Part shown: positions 27,401-35,572 of the stretch, one piece after another
How positions within the stretch are numbered: the first letter of the stretch is position 1
Layout of the letters: every line of letters starts with the position of its first letter
Source: UBA1189 sp045612065
GTDB lineage: Bacteria; Bacteroidota; Bacteroidia; Bacteroidales; Bacteroidaceae
Assembly: GCA_045612065.1 (NCBI GenBank)
Contig: JAZKYH010000073.1
Span: forward strand, 29,731-93,730
DNA: 64,000 nt
Direction of reading: 5' to 3'
Position numbers and translations under genes: made by a program
The notes under the pieces: generated by a model
Database searches by the model: none
Seen by the model: only the letters and a program-made list of their open reading frames with translations
What the model was told of the DNA's origin: nothing

Positions 27401-30400
27401 AAATGTACCGTTTTCGTTGTCATTAACCAATTTCCAGATGTATTGAGCCTGTTCTGTAGTTACCTCTGTACTGAGGTCTACATCGGTAGCTACACGATAC
27501 TTTCTGTCGAGCGAACCATTATAGTGTACCCATCCTTTACCTGATGAGCTCTCAGAGTACATGAGGTAATAGCCATCAACAGGCTTTGTGTTGGGAGTAG
27601 CCTCCTGTGTGAAGTCGATTACCACGGTCTGGCCCTGTGTGCAGGGGATGGTAGCGATGCCGTTTTCTACCACTGCAGCCACCTCGTTGCCAGCAACGGT
27701 TATCTTGGCTTTGGCAATGTCCATCGCACCGCGGTTGCAGCGTACCTTGAGCACAGCTCCTGCATTGCTCACGATGGTCACCTTTTGTGCCTTACCATCC
27801 TGCCAGTTGAAGTCTACGGTAAAGTTACCAATAGCCTTCATCCCCGTGATAGCACCCTTTGCTTCCCATACCTTAGGCAGTGCGGGGAGGATGTTGATGT
27901 AGCCGTGTGCGCTCTGCATGAGCATCTCAGCGATACCTGAGCATACACCGAAGTTACCGTCAATCTGGAACGGAGCGTGTGAGTCGAAGAGGTTGTAGTA
28001 GATACCACCTGCACCAGCGTTGGTGCCGTAGTCAGTAGAGTGCTTCAAGGCATTCTTGATGATGATATGAGCATGGTCACCATCCTGAGCACGAGCCCAG
28101 AGGTTCACCTTCCAACCCATTGACCAACCAGTAGCCGCATCGCCACGGAGTTTGAGTGAGTTCACTGCAGGCTCGAAGTAGGGACTCTCGGGAGTAATCT
28201 GGTCCATGGGGAAGAGGGCCATCAAGTGTGAGAGGTGGCGATGTCCAGGGTCGTCGCTTACATCATAGGGACTATATTTCCACTCACGCAGAATTGTTTC
28301 ACCCTTGGCCACACCGTTTCTTGGGTTGGTCCATTGGGAGTTCAGCGCGCTATTTGCTGTATATATTTCAGTATGCAGACCCTTGTCTGTCTTGGCTAAA
28401 TAGTCGTTGAGCGTTGCAATCTGATCATCGGTCAAGTTTATGTTTTCGCGGCCGAGAATTGTGATGGCCTCACTGATATTTTCGAACAGATAGCTAATCA
28501 TCTGCTGAGCGTGAGCTGTGCCGTCCTCACTGTTATGGGCGTTTTGCTCTGCGCTATATTCGTTGGGGGCCACATAAGTGCCGTCAGGCTCAAAGTTGTA
28601 GGCTGTGCCACGATAGTCGCTGTTCTGTGTAGCACTATCATAACCCTTGTCAGGAATCAAACGGTGGAACCAGAACTCGGCTGCGCTCCACATCACGGGG
28701 AAGGCCTCCTTGAGGAACTCCTTGTCTTGCGTGTAGCGGTAGTGCATCCAGAGGTGGCTGGTGTACCATACGTTAGCCACGAGATAGTTGCTACCCCATG
28801 TGCTCATACTGTTGTAAAGCGAAGTCTCGGTGAGTACGCTCCAACCATGTCCGTCGTTGTACTGCTTACCTACTTCCTTCCAACCCTCACTCTGAGCGCC
28901 ACGGATAATGAAGTTCACGAAGGGCTTGTGCAGGTCGCTGAGGTTGGTGATCTCGGTGGGCCAGTAGTTCATCTGGATGTTGATGTTGGTGTGGATGTCC
29001 GAGTTCCAGGGAGAGTCGGTGCCACGGTCGTTCCAGATACCCTGCAGGTTGTTAGGAGCTGCGATATCCTTACGGTTAGAGCTGATAGCGAGGTAACGGC
29101 CATAATGGAAGTAGAGCTGTTCGAGGAACAGGTGGTCGTTCTGTGTGCTGTTGCCATCACCGTTGTTGGGATAGTAGTTGTCAATCAAGGTCTTGGTGTC
29201 CACGGTAGGTGTGGTGAGGCCAAGGCTGAGGGTCATGCGCTTGGTGATAGCGGTGAAGTCGGCCACGTGGTCTTCTTCGATGGCGTCGAAGCCCTTGGCT
29301 TCAGCCTTCTCGATATCAGCCTCGATGCGAGTGTTCACAACTGCGGCATTGTCAGCAGTGAAATAGCTATTGATAGCCTTTCTATCGCCGTCAAAGTTGG
29401 TAGCACCCTTCAAATAGAAGGTCACCTCGGTAGCGTTCTTAACGCTGATACCAGCATTTGTCGCTGTCACTGTAGCACCGTTGTCGGCTACTACATGCAG
29501 GCGAGCAGCATACTCTACGGTCATCTTGCCTGAGAATGAAGCGGTGTTGCCCTCATAGGTCACAGCGCTGGCATTGATACTGTTGCCAGGCTCGAGTGAG
29601 AATACGAGGTCCAGTTTGTCGTCGCCCTCGGTTACCTTGTACTGACCGGCAATCACCTGGTCGGGAGCTGAGCTAAGGTACTTACGTGTCTGCTTGGTGC
29701 CGTTGGCGTTCTTGAATGATACACCGGCGATACCCTCCTCAATGTCGAGGTAGCGCACATAGTCGGTAACACCCTTGGTGAAGATGCTGTTGTCCTTGTT
29801 GGCGATGATGAGCGAACCGAAGTTCATGAAGGTACGGTTACCGCCACCGGCACCCACGGTGTTGGCAGGGCCGCTCCAGAGAGTTTTCTCGTTGAACTGT
29901 AGTTCCTCGTGAGCCACGCCACCGAATACCATGCAGCCGAGTTCACCGTTACCCAAGGGGAGTGCGTATTCCATCCAGGGATAGCTCACACCTGCAGCTT
30001 CAGCAGAGGTCTTGTACCACAACGTATTGGGATTCTCGGGTATAAAGGTGTCGATACCCTTGATGTCAGAAATCTCGTGGATATATTCATCAGGAATGCT
30101 TATGTGGTCAGCCTCTTCGAGGAAGAACTTACTACCTGTATCATTGCCTGCAGCTAGACTGTTGTTCCAGAGGGCGAGGAAGTTGCCACGCTTGTTCCAA
30201 TAGTTGTTGTCAGAGCCTTTGAGCTTGATACGGCCGTCAGTACCGTCAAACTTGATGTTGCCATCAAAGGTGGTAGTGTGTGTAGTCGCATCGGGAGCGA
30301 CCATCGTAGCACGTGCGTCGGCTTCAGAGCCTGTCATGCCGAGTATCTTGGTAAGACCGGTAGAGTAGTTGTATATCTTGTAGCCACCACCATCGGCAGG

Positions 30401-32950
30401 TACAAATGCCCATAGCGCCTTGTTGTCCTTGGGTACGTTGGTGTTTGAGAGCAACAGGTTGCCGCCATCGGTGTAGCCATCAGCCAGACTCACGTAGCCC
30501 CCGTAACCATTCTTGATGGTGTAGAACTTGGTGTCGTTGGCAAAGTAGCTTACATAAACGTTGAATCCATCGATGTTGATAATCGAGAACATTTTATCTA
30601 CTTCCGATGCGGTGAAGTCTGTCACTTTTAGTGCGGCATCGGTAGAGAAGGTGTCGCCATTCTGGTACTTTTCTTCATTATAGGTCACTGTAGCGCCCTC
30701 GGTACCCAACATGTGAATAGTGTATTCATATGATTTAGGTACAGCCACTTCAATCTTGTAGCAGTTGCCATCGTCGGTGGTGGTCCAACCATTGAAGATG
30801 ATACCCTCATCGGTTTGATTGGGAGCCTGCGAGTTCATGCCATTACCTCCAATTGCCAATTGCCAGGGGTACTCGGGACGATTAGCGCTAACGTCGGTTA
30901 GTGTCAGAGCATCGGTAGCTATTTGGCTATAGCTGCCATCCTTAGCTACATACTTCTTGGCACCTACGCTGTAGAGGTAGTAGTTGCCGCCCTTCTTCTC
31001 GATGCGGAACTGATGGTTGGGGTTGGTCTTGTCGAGGGTTAATGAGTTGGAGATGTTGTCACTGATAACCTCCACATCCTGGGGACTGTTGTCGAGGGTT
31101 ACTGAGTTGGGGATGCTGCCACTGATAACCTCCACTCCCGCGGGACAGTTGTAGAGCGCATTGCTCGGGAAATCGACGCCCTCAGGGATGTATACCTTCT
31201 CCAATTGGGGGCAGTTCTCGATGGCATAGGCCTCGAACGACGTGCATCCCTCAGGGAAGTAGATAACCCTCACATTCTTGTGGTCCTTGACGGTCTCCTT
31301 ATCGACCGTCTCCATGGGGAGGAACTCCAGAGTCTCAGCCCCTCCAGGGATGTAGTATAGCTGGCTTTCGTCGCCATTCTTGCGATATACGATGCCCTTA
31401 TGGCTCAGCAGCGAGGGGTTATTCTCGTCCACGTGGATGGCCTGGAGGTTCTTGCCATAGTTGCTGATTTTGAGTCTCATGTCGTTGGTTTCACCGAAGG
31501 TCTTGATATTCTCACCGATGTACACCTCGGTAATCTCCTCAGGCAGAGCCTCTGTGGGGTTAAACGAGTTGATGACAAAGCCGCCCGCGCTGTAGGGCAC
31601 CACGAGGGGGTTCTCCGTAGCCGTCACCCTGTCTACATTGAGTGAGTAGTCGTTGTAACGATACACCGCAACATCATCGGCAAAGAGATCCACATCGGCA
31701 TCGCGGGGTATGAGGTGAGTGTATTGACTCGGGTCGCTCATATTAAAAGAGCCTTTGTTCGTGGGGTCGCTCACCTTCCATATGCCATCGGTGTAGACGT
31801 AGGCCCACGCGTGGCCACCATAACCATCAAGGATTCCGTTAACCACAACGGCAGGGATGCCCTGCGAGTAGCACATTACCACCAACAGGTTAGAGTAGCC
31901 TTGACATACGCATATCCTGTTTATGAATACGTCGTAGGGGTCGTTGGAGTAGCTGATGTTCGTGTTATTGTATGTGAGATTCTTAACCCAATCAAATATT
32001 GCCTGATATTTTGAAGTCTGTGTACTCTTGCCGCTAACAAGTTGTTTGGTCGTAAACTCGGCAATCTCCTGATATTGTTCATCGGTGATGTTCATTGCTC
32101 TGCCCATCGAGGTGATGATGCTGGGGCCCGTAGCCTCAAAGATGGCCTTAAGATTTTCTGCGGGAGTTCCATTGAGTATCGTCGAGTTGTCGGGCTCTGC
32201 AAAGGAAGAATCACTATCGTCATCCTGTTCGCCATCCTGTTCGCCATCCTGTTCGTCAGATGTGCCTACAGCCTTACCTGTGCTGGATACCACCTTGGTG
32301 AAGTTGGGATGATAGAAGAGGAATGCGCGTGCGCTACTCAAGGTGTATACCTTGTCGTTGCTCAGCTGGGAAAGAGAAACCACTTCTGTTGTCACAATCT
32401 CAATCTCAATCTCCGTGAAAGAATATCTACTACCATTATCATTTGTGGCGTTATCTTGCCACAAGCCTAAGGTGTTGGTTCCATCGAGAGGGTTGCCGCT
32501 TACACCCTGGAACCAGTTGAGATACTTGCCGGCAACACCTGTTGTGTTGTAAGGACGGATCTGATAGAAGTCGTCGGCATAGTTGTCTACATGGAAGTAG
32601 TCGTCGGCCTCTTTGGCGTCGGCCATCTTGACAAAGTCTTTTCCGTTGTTGTAGCTTCCAGCCTTGGTGTAGGTGAGCCACTTCTTAGCCGTATGGCTGT
32701 AGATGTAGTAGGCTCCCTCAACACCGTTTACGGCATAGAAGGCAAACTGACCATAATTGGCTTCGGTCTGCGTAGGGGCAGTCAAGCCATTGGCATACAC
32801 GTTGTTCCCGTTCATCATGGTATATACATGCTCTGGAACTCCTTTGTCGGGGAACGTCGTGGATGGTTGTATCTTCTCCGCCCAAGCCACGTTGCACACC
32901 AATGCCATGATAAGGCACAGGGCGCTTCTCAAGAAATTGTGTTTTCTCAT
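24488..32950 (-). CDS. Giant four-part enzyme: transglutaminase-like, LRR, GH95 fucosidase, metzincin protease
   Basis: 2820 residues with a signal peptide (CLIMALVCNVAWAEK). A transglutaminase-like domain (about 270-420) has C349 (CVCQGYS), H380 (GGHAWAY) and D395 (VSDPTN). BspA-type leucine-rich repeats follow (about 455-620), then ricin-like modules. Residues 973-1780 form a GH95 domain; the residues expected from the bifidobacterial fucosidase AfcA are present in the right order and spacing: H1320, N1322 and N1324 (DIHTNINIQMNYW), E1468 (SAEQN) and D1664 (QIDGNFG). The histidine favours alpha-1,2-L-fucosidase over L-galactosidase. More binding modules follow, then a metzincin peptidase with HELGHMFGAVH at 2300-2310 and a SLMD Met-turn. 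It ends IFDITGRR...GMYIVNGKKVVIR. A mucin-degrading surface enzyme is the simplest reading. Confidence 0.87.
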   Translation of the reverse strand: MRKHNFLRSALCLIMALVCNVAWAEKIQPSTTFPDKGVPEHVYTMMNGNNVYANGLTAPTQTEANYGQFAFYAVNGVEGAYYIYSHTAKKWLTYTKAGSYNNGKDFVKMADAKEADDYFHVDNYADDFYQIRPYNTTGVAGKYLNWFQGVSGNPLDGTNTLGLWQDNATNDNGSRYSFTEIEIEIVTTEVVSLSQLSNDKVYTLSSARAFLFYHPNFTKVVSSTGKAVGTSDEQDGEQDGEQDDDSDSSFAEPDNSTILNGTPAENLKAIFEATGPSIITSMGRAMNITDEQYQEIAEFTTKQLVSGKSTQTSKYQAIFDWVKNLTYNNTNISYSNDPYDVFINRICVCQGYSNLLVVMCYSQGIPAVVVNGILDGYGGHAWAYVYTDGIWKVSDPTNKGSFNMSDPSQYTHLIPRDADVDLFADDVAVYRYNDYSLNVDRVTATENPLVVPYSAGGFVINSFNPTEALPEEITEVYIGENIKTFGETNDMRLKISNYGKNLQAIHVDENNPSLLSHKGIVYRKNGDESQLYYIPGGAETLEFLPMETVDKETVKDHKNVRVIYFPEGCTSFEAYAIENCPQLEKVYIPEGVDFPSNALYNCPAGVEVISGSIPNSVTLDNSPQDVEVISDNISNSLTLDKTNPNHQFRIEKKGGNYYLYSVGAKKYVAKDGSYSQIATDALTLTDVSANRPEYPWQLAIGGNGMNSQAPNQTDEGIIFNGWTTTDDGNCYKIEVAVPKSYEYTIHMLGTEGATVTYNEEKYQNGDTFSTDAALKVTDFTASEVDKMFSIINIDGFNVYVSYFANDTKFYTIKNGYGGYVSLADGYTDGGNLLLSNTNVPKDNKALWAFVPADGGGYKIYNYSTGLTKILGMTGSEADARATMVAPDATTHTTTFDGNIKFDGTDGRIKLKGSDNNYWNKRGNFLALWNNSLAAGNDTGSKFFLEEADHISIPDEYIHEISDIKGIDTFIPENPNTLWYKTSAEAAGVSYPWMEYALPLGNGELGCMVFGGVAHEELQFNEKTLWSGPANTVGAGGGNRTFMNFGSLIIANKDNSIFTKGVTDYVRYLDIEEGIAGVSFKNANGTKQTRKYLSSAPDQVIAGQYKVTEGDDKLDLVFSLEPGNSINASAVTYEGNTASFSGKMTVEYAARLHVVADNGATVTATNAGISVKNATEVTFYLKGATNFDGDRKAINSYFTADNAAVVNTRIEADIEKAEAKGFDAIEEDHVADFTAITKRMTLSLGLTTPTVDTKTLIDNYYPNNGDGNSTQNDHLFLEQLYFHYGRYLAISSNRKDIAAPNNLQGIWNDRGTDSPWNSDIHTNINIQMNYWPTEITNLSDLHKPFVNFIIRGAQSEGWKEVGKQYNDGHGWSVLTETSLYNSMSTWGSNYLVANVWYTSHLWMHYRYTQDKEFLKEAFPVMWSAAEFWFHRLIPDKGYDSATQNSDYRGTAYNFEPDGTYVAPNEYSAEQNAHNSEDGTAHAQQMISYLFENISEAITILGRENINLTDDQIATLNDYLAKTDKGLHTEIYTANSALNSQWTNPRNGVAKGETILREWKYSPYDVSDDPGHRHLSHLMALFPMDQITPESPYFEPAVNSLKLRGDAATGWSMGWKVNLWARAQDGDHAHIIIKNALKHSTDYGTNAGAGGIYYNLFDSHAPFQIDGNFGVCSGIAEMLMQSAHGYINILPALPKVWEAKGAITGMKAIGNFTVDFNWQDGKAQKVTIVSNAGAVLKVRCNRGAMDIAKAKITVAGNEVAAVVENGIATIPCTQGQTVVIDFTQEATPNTKPVDGYYLMYSESSSGKGWVHYNGSLDRKYRVATDVDLSTEVTTEQAQYIWKLVNDNENGTFTLWNLGGNVYMPADAERNKNMGATTPANLAIEAVGGEGNEGKWFVSQTNYTNNGNTLYIHTNKPGGYPNLSYWDSKSVDGTSIRAKFTKLPESTYTINYMCGEEIVASTEVSYPTGLAVPETLLQRDVPTGYLVQGNGTLSGTTYTINVVNIFPEAGEYIRIGYDFGGNAGVKYMQSTASGVSGKDNALLMTDEKGEGSIFLVEEVSGNLRLKSISTGKYLKEDNSNRGLATEGANVTFTEGADGKIKIQATSYLHPNVSGTTYFVDRCDNDGCDQHNLIVEEVTLPDDGGDDGGDDSGDDDNQEVTSADALPGDGILRYYRLAIPVTESAYNEDLGSNKDKVKAFWQECENFANKMFVPLGFCFDVVMDERLINVTNLPINPYNGLPEIGNCTYDLNTIIGETNYDVAMWVIHRDDFEENSGLSALNGAYTPSQKGSGYAKTDKWVVAHELGHMFGAVHTLQGEGSLMDNKGEYFSYPSIKAIRNSAKGTSSYDNVKVANNAPQFDPEKMQKTYRIPQGACLAIDVQATDIEGHKLMYSAIGCNSTNVDNVQEGQAMTLPFASFAPQESNIISYAPIYTADLFYDDYFYLKDGTGITKMDPGSYPLSILVNDVPSMATWTYTALEEEPFYSTYAIWEAQVEIVGGEAFNAALSPAKPEYTAGETVTVTWGVNKNYFANNSNVRISLSDDYGKTFDYVLAEEVSAHAGFCTVTLPNVNVGQVDVDFTTAVRRMNGGVIKVEEIGGPAFTLTALAPTSDKGFTISGGEDAVNKVTSSISSHEIGTFYANEPMTIPAGVTAYVATTTPDIDKTEGSIVMTAITDGIIPAKTGVVIRGREGTYTFIQAKERGTEVIGNLMRGYAGTKASDFVTFPEDGSVNYVLTVKNGVAGFYKKTAGFNVANHRAYLNVPTEGKANALRIRFADDEGTTEIEGSELGAQGSELIFDITGRRIEKIVEKGMYIVNGKKVVIR
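24575..24609. repeat. Five-heptad tract inside the 2820-residue protein gene
   Basis: Units gagttct, gagcctt, gagcacc, gagctct, gagcctt. They encode EGSELGAQGSEL, a doubled seven-residue peptide directly before IFDITGRR. Confidence 0.8.
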
Positions 32951-33000
32951 TTTGATTGTTATTGATTAGGTTGTTGTGCTGAATGTAGGGATATGGGCTG

Positions 33001-33032
33001 CAAAGGTAATGAAAAACAATGAGATAAGCAAA
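33001..33032 (-). promoter_or_regulatory. Promoter of the 2820-residue enzyme gene
   Basis: On the minus strand TTTG (33029-33032), a 20-bp spacer and TACCTTTG (33001-33008) match the consensus exactly. The spacer TTATCTCATTGTTTTT word is shared with the promoter at 24032-24063. The left iteron array begins 53 bp further upstream. Confidence 0.85.
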
Positions 33033-33084
33033 TAGAGCGTATGCTTCCAGCGCATCCTCCTTTGCTTTGTGCTATAAGGCCGTG

Positions 33085-33171
33085 TTTCGGCAAGGGTTAG
33101 GCATAAGTTCCGGCATAAAATTCCGGTGTAAGTGTATGTGGGGTAGGACGATAAGTGTGGTTTCGGCATAA
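33085..33171 (+). promoter_or_regulatory. Left iteron array (TTTCGGCATAA), four tandem copies plus one
   Basis: Eleven-bp sites start at 33085, 33096, 33108 and 33121 (TTTCGGCAAGG, GTTAGGCATAA, TTCCGGCATAA, TTCCGGTGTAA), with a fifth perfect TTTCGGCATAA 40 bp on at 33161. Spacing is about one helical turn. The array is the mirror image of the one at 35429-35516. It lies upstream of the 2820-residue gene promoter and about 660 bp before the DUF3987 gene. Confidence 0.75.
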
Positions 33172-33478
33172 TTGTGCCGTTTGCCGTTTGTTTTGAGTTC
33201 ATCGGGGATGTGCCGTGCCTCTTCTTTGGGGTGGGTAATGGTCGCTTTTGTTGTTGGGACGAAATCTAAATTGCTGAAAAAGGGAATTTTCTTTAGGAAG
33301 TGAATGATATGGGGGCTTTGCAGCGTTTATGCCACTCTATCCCAGTGTGTTGGGGTATGTGGCCTTAGTGGAGGAATTTTGTTCGCATCATTCGCAGAGT
33401 ACTCTTTTGGGGCATTGCAGTCTATAGAGTAGACGTTGTGCGGGGTGTGAGAATTTTTTTGGAACTGTTGACGTCTCT

Positions 33479-33566
33479 CCGCGGTAGCTATCGCGGTGCT
33501 CCGCGCTTGCTTCCGCGCCTCTCCTCGGTAGCTACCGCGCACATCCGCGCTTGCTACCGCGGAGCA
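33479..33566. repeat. Palindromic CGCGGTAGCTACCGCG repeat cluster
   Basis: Three near-palindromic GGTAGCTA(C/T)CGCG words (33479-33496, 33524-33540, 33549-33564) are mixed with CCGCGCTTGC words. A second cluster of the same family is at 60999-61086. Apart from this cluster, the iterons and a heptad tract, the gap 32951-33832 holds no recognisable gene. Confidence 0.7.
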
Positions 33567-33681
33567 ATTTGTGCGGCTCCAAAAATAGGGGAGAACAGGG
33601 TGAAAAATGCCTCTCTAAGGCTCTTGGTGCATTGTGCTTTTCCGTTGAAAATCAGTCTGAAATCATTAATTTTTTTCGTAT

Positions 33682-33689
33682 TATCTTTG
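33682..33689 (+). promoter_or_regulatory. Likely -7 element for the DUF3987 gene
   Basis: TATCTTTG matches the -7 consensus; no clear TTTG is present at the right distance upstream. If used, the transcript leader would include the whole heptad tract 33707-33818. Confidence 0.4.
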
Positions 33690-33706
33690 CGGAAGAATTA
33701 AGGGGG

Positions 33707-33818
33707 AAGGGTTATGGGTTAAAGGTTATGGGTTAAAGGTTATGGGTTAAGGGTTATAGGTTAAGGGCTCATAGCTCACTGCTCATAGCTCATAGCTCAC
33801 TGCTCAAAGTTCACCGCT
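33707..33818 (+). repeat. Sixteen-heptad tract directly upstream of the DUF3987 gene
   Basis: Seven-bp units change along the tract from aagggtt/atgggtt types to catagct/cactgct types. It ends 14 bp before the ATG at 33833. The same order of unit types, in the same orientation to its gene, is found before the CNNM gene (40058-40211). Confidence 0.85.
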
Positions 33819-33832
33819 AAAAAATATATACA

Positions 33833-35428
33833 ATGGAAAATGTACAAAAACAATCTGTGTCGTACGCTGACACGCTGAGAGAGACAATGAATGAAGAGTT
33901 CCCTCTGTTGGAGGAGGTAACGCAAGGGCTCTTGGAGGAGCCTCTGGAACTGATGAACTCCCACGTGGACGAGGAGGGGGTGGTGGTGCCTTGTGCACTG
34001 CCTCAGTCGATGGTGGAGCACCTGCCTCAGATGATGAGTGAGACGCTCTCCTTGTATGAGGATGCCGACATCCGAACCATGCTGCTGATGGCTATGATGC
34101 CCACCATAGGGTCGGCGATGAGCCATGTGCGTGTACGTCAGGGACGCGGCCTCTACAGCTTGGGGATGATGAACGTATGTGTAGGCCCCTCGGCCTCGGG
34201 CAAGGGCTCGGTGGGCGACGTGGCGAGCCTTGTCGATGGCATCAATGAGGTCATCTGCCGTGAGTCGGCACAGGCGATGGCCGACTACCGCAAGAAGCGT
34301 AACCGCTATGCCCGCCTTAACAAGCAGCTCGACTGCGCGGCTAAGGGCGACATCGCCCAGCTCATCGATATCGACCATATTGCGGAGGAGGCCGACGAGC
34401 CCGAGATGCCTCTTCGGCGCATGCATAAGCTGCCCTCCAAAACGACGGCAGCCAACTACTACCGTCTGCTCTACGCCAATGGGGGTAACATCTCGTATCT
34501 GCACATCCCCGAGCTGGCCGAGATGAATGCCGCCAACCGCACGGCCTTCGGTGACTTTGCCTATATGATGCTTGCCGCACAAAATGAGGAGACGCTGCAT
34601 ACGGCCCGCAAGACCGATGATGAGGACTACTGCATAGAGCATACGCGCTTGGCCATGGTGGCTACGGGCACGGAGTCGTCGGTGCGTGCCTTCATCCCCA
34701 ACCTCGAGGATGGCCTCTCGACCCGCTTCCTCTATCATAACCTGCCAGCCAAGAGCGATGTGAGGGGCGAGATGGATGAGGCTATGGCCGAGGCCATGAA
34801 TGATGTGTATGCCCACTATCGCCGACAGCTCACCGAGATATGGATGGAGTTGCGCCAGTTTGAGGGTAAGCCCGATGAGGAGATGCCCCGTCTGGTCATC
34901 AGCGATGAGCAGCGGTGCTATGTTGATGACTATTATAGCCAACTGGTGAACTTCACCGCTATCGCACTGCCCGGCAGGGACCTGCGTGCTCCTATCCTGC
35001 GTAGCCGACTCAACTTGCACCGTATGCTGATGGTCATTGCCATACTACGCCGCCACGAGGCTATGGGAACTGCTGAGGGACTGTTTGCCGAGAGGAACTT
35101 TACCGTTGCTACGGAGGACCTCCATTGGGGGCTTGCCTATATCTTCTATAGCGTAATGCAGACCTCGGCGCTCTATAACCGCCTATGTACCCCGATGGCC
35201 AAGAAGGAGGAGCATGGACATATCAGTGCCTTGTACTTGATGCAGATGCTGCCGACAAGCTTTGCCACCGCACAGGCCGTCAAGAAGGGTGAGGAGCTGG
35301 GTATCAAGGACCGCACGGTGCGACTGCACCTGCTGACCCTCTGCAACAAGGGGTATATAGAGCGTGTGCAGCAGGGAAAATACCGCAAAGTGCCCCGTGT
35401 GAACAAGAAACATAGGCAGGCGGCATGA
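33833..35428 (+). CDS. DUF3987 family protein, P-loop ATPase-like
   Basis: 531 residues with a Walker A-like GPSASGKGSVGD at about residues 119-130. The overall pattern matches DUF3987, a helicase/primase-related family common in Bacteroides and Prevotella, often beside HU-like genes in capsule or mobile regions. The C-terminal 90 residues look like a winged-helix DNA-binding domain (GIKDRTVRLHLLTLCNKGYI). A DNA-acting ATPase is inferred; no substrate is known. The HU-like gene follows on the same strand after 144 bp. Two inverted iteron arrays bracket this gene; the inner site of the right array begins on the base after the TGA stop. A long heptad tract precedes the ATG. A long open frame on the opposite strand is a shadow of this gene. 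Confidence 0.82.
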   Translation: MENVQKQSVSYADTLRETMNEEFPLLEEVTQGLLEEPLELMNSHVDEEGVVVPCALPQSMVEHLPQMMSETLSLYEDADIRTMLLMAMMPTIGSAMSHVRVRQGRGLYSLGMMNVCVGPSASGKGSVGDVASLVDGINEVICRESAQAMADYRKKRNRYARLNKQLDCAAKGDIAQLIDIDHIAEEADEPEMPLRRMHKLPSKTTAANYYRLLYANGGNISYLHIPELAEMNAANRTAFGDFAYMMLAAQNEETLHTARKTDDEDYCIEHTRLAMVATGTESSVRAFIPNLEDGLSTRFLYHNLPAKSDVRGEMDEAMAEAMNDVYAHYRRQLTEIWMELRQFEGKPDEEMPRLVISDEQRCYVDDYYSQLVNFTAIALPGRDLRAPILRSRLNLHRMLMVIAILRRHEAMGTAEGLFAERNFTVATEDLHWGLAYIFYSVMQTSALYNRLCTPMAKKEEHGHISALYLMQMLPTSFATAQAVKKGEELGIKDRTVRLHLLTLCNKGYIERVQQGKYRKVPRVNKKHRQAA

Positions 35429-35516
35429 TTATGCCGAAAATTGGTGCACTTGGTTGAGAATAAAAAGTTTATATGCGAAAAACATGCCGCATTTTATGCC
35501 GAAACTTATGCCAGAA
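35429..35516 (-). promoter_or_regulatory. Right iteron array, mirror image of the left one
   Basis: On the plus strand TTATGCCGAAA occurs at 35429-35439 and 35494-35504, with variants at 35470, 35482 and 35506. The four clustered sites have starts exactly 12 bp apart, and the lone site is 41 bp away. Read on the minus strand, this is the same four-plus-one layout as 33085-33171. The outermost site touches the -33 element of the HU-like gene promoter. Confidence 0.8.
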
Positions 35517-35548
35517 TTTGACTTTATATCTATTTTTTACTAACTTTA
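35517..35548 (+). promoter_or_regulatory. Promoter of the HU-like gene
   Basis: TTTG (35517-35520), a 20-bp spacer and TAACTTTA (35541-35548) match the Bacteroidetes consensus. The right iteron array lies immediately upstream, so a protein bound there would touch RNA polymerase. Confidence 0.8.
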
Positions 35549-35572
35549 CACATCCATTAAACACAACTCAAT

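Noticed and set aside
28511..29533. A 340-residue open frame on the plus strand
   Set aside because: It lies opposite the GH95 domain of the 2820-residue gene and has Val/Gly/Ala-rich shadow composition with no start signals.
33797..35020. A 407-residue open frame on the minus strand
   Set aside because: It is antisense to the DUF3987 gene, rich in His, Leu and Arg as expected of a codon shadow, and matches no family.
33085..35516. CRISPR array or plasmid origin
   Set aside because: The repeats are only 11 bp, with no constant-length unique spacers for CRISPR; no rep gene typical of plasmids was found, although an iteron function cannot be excluded.
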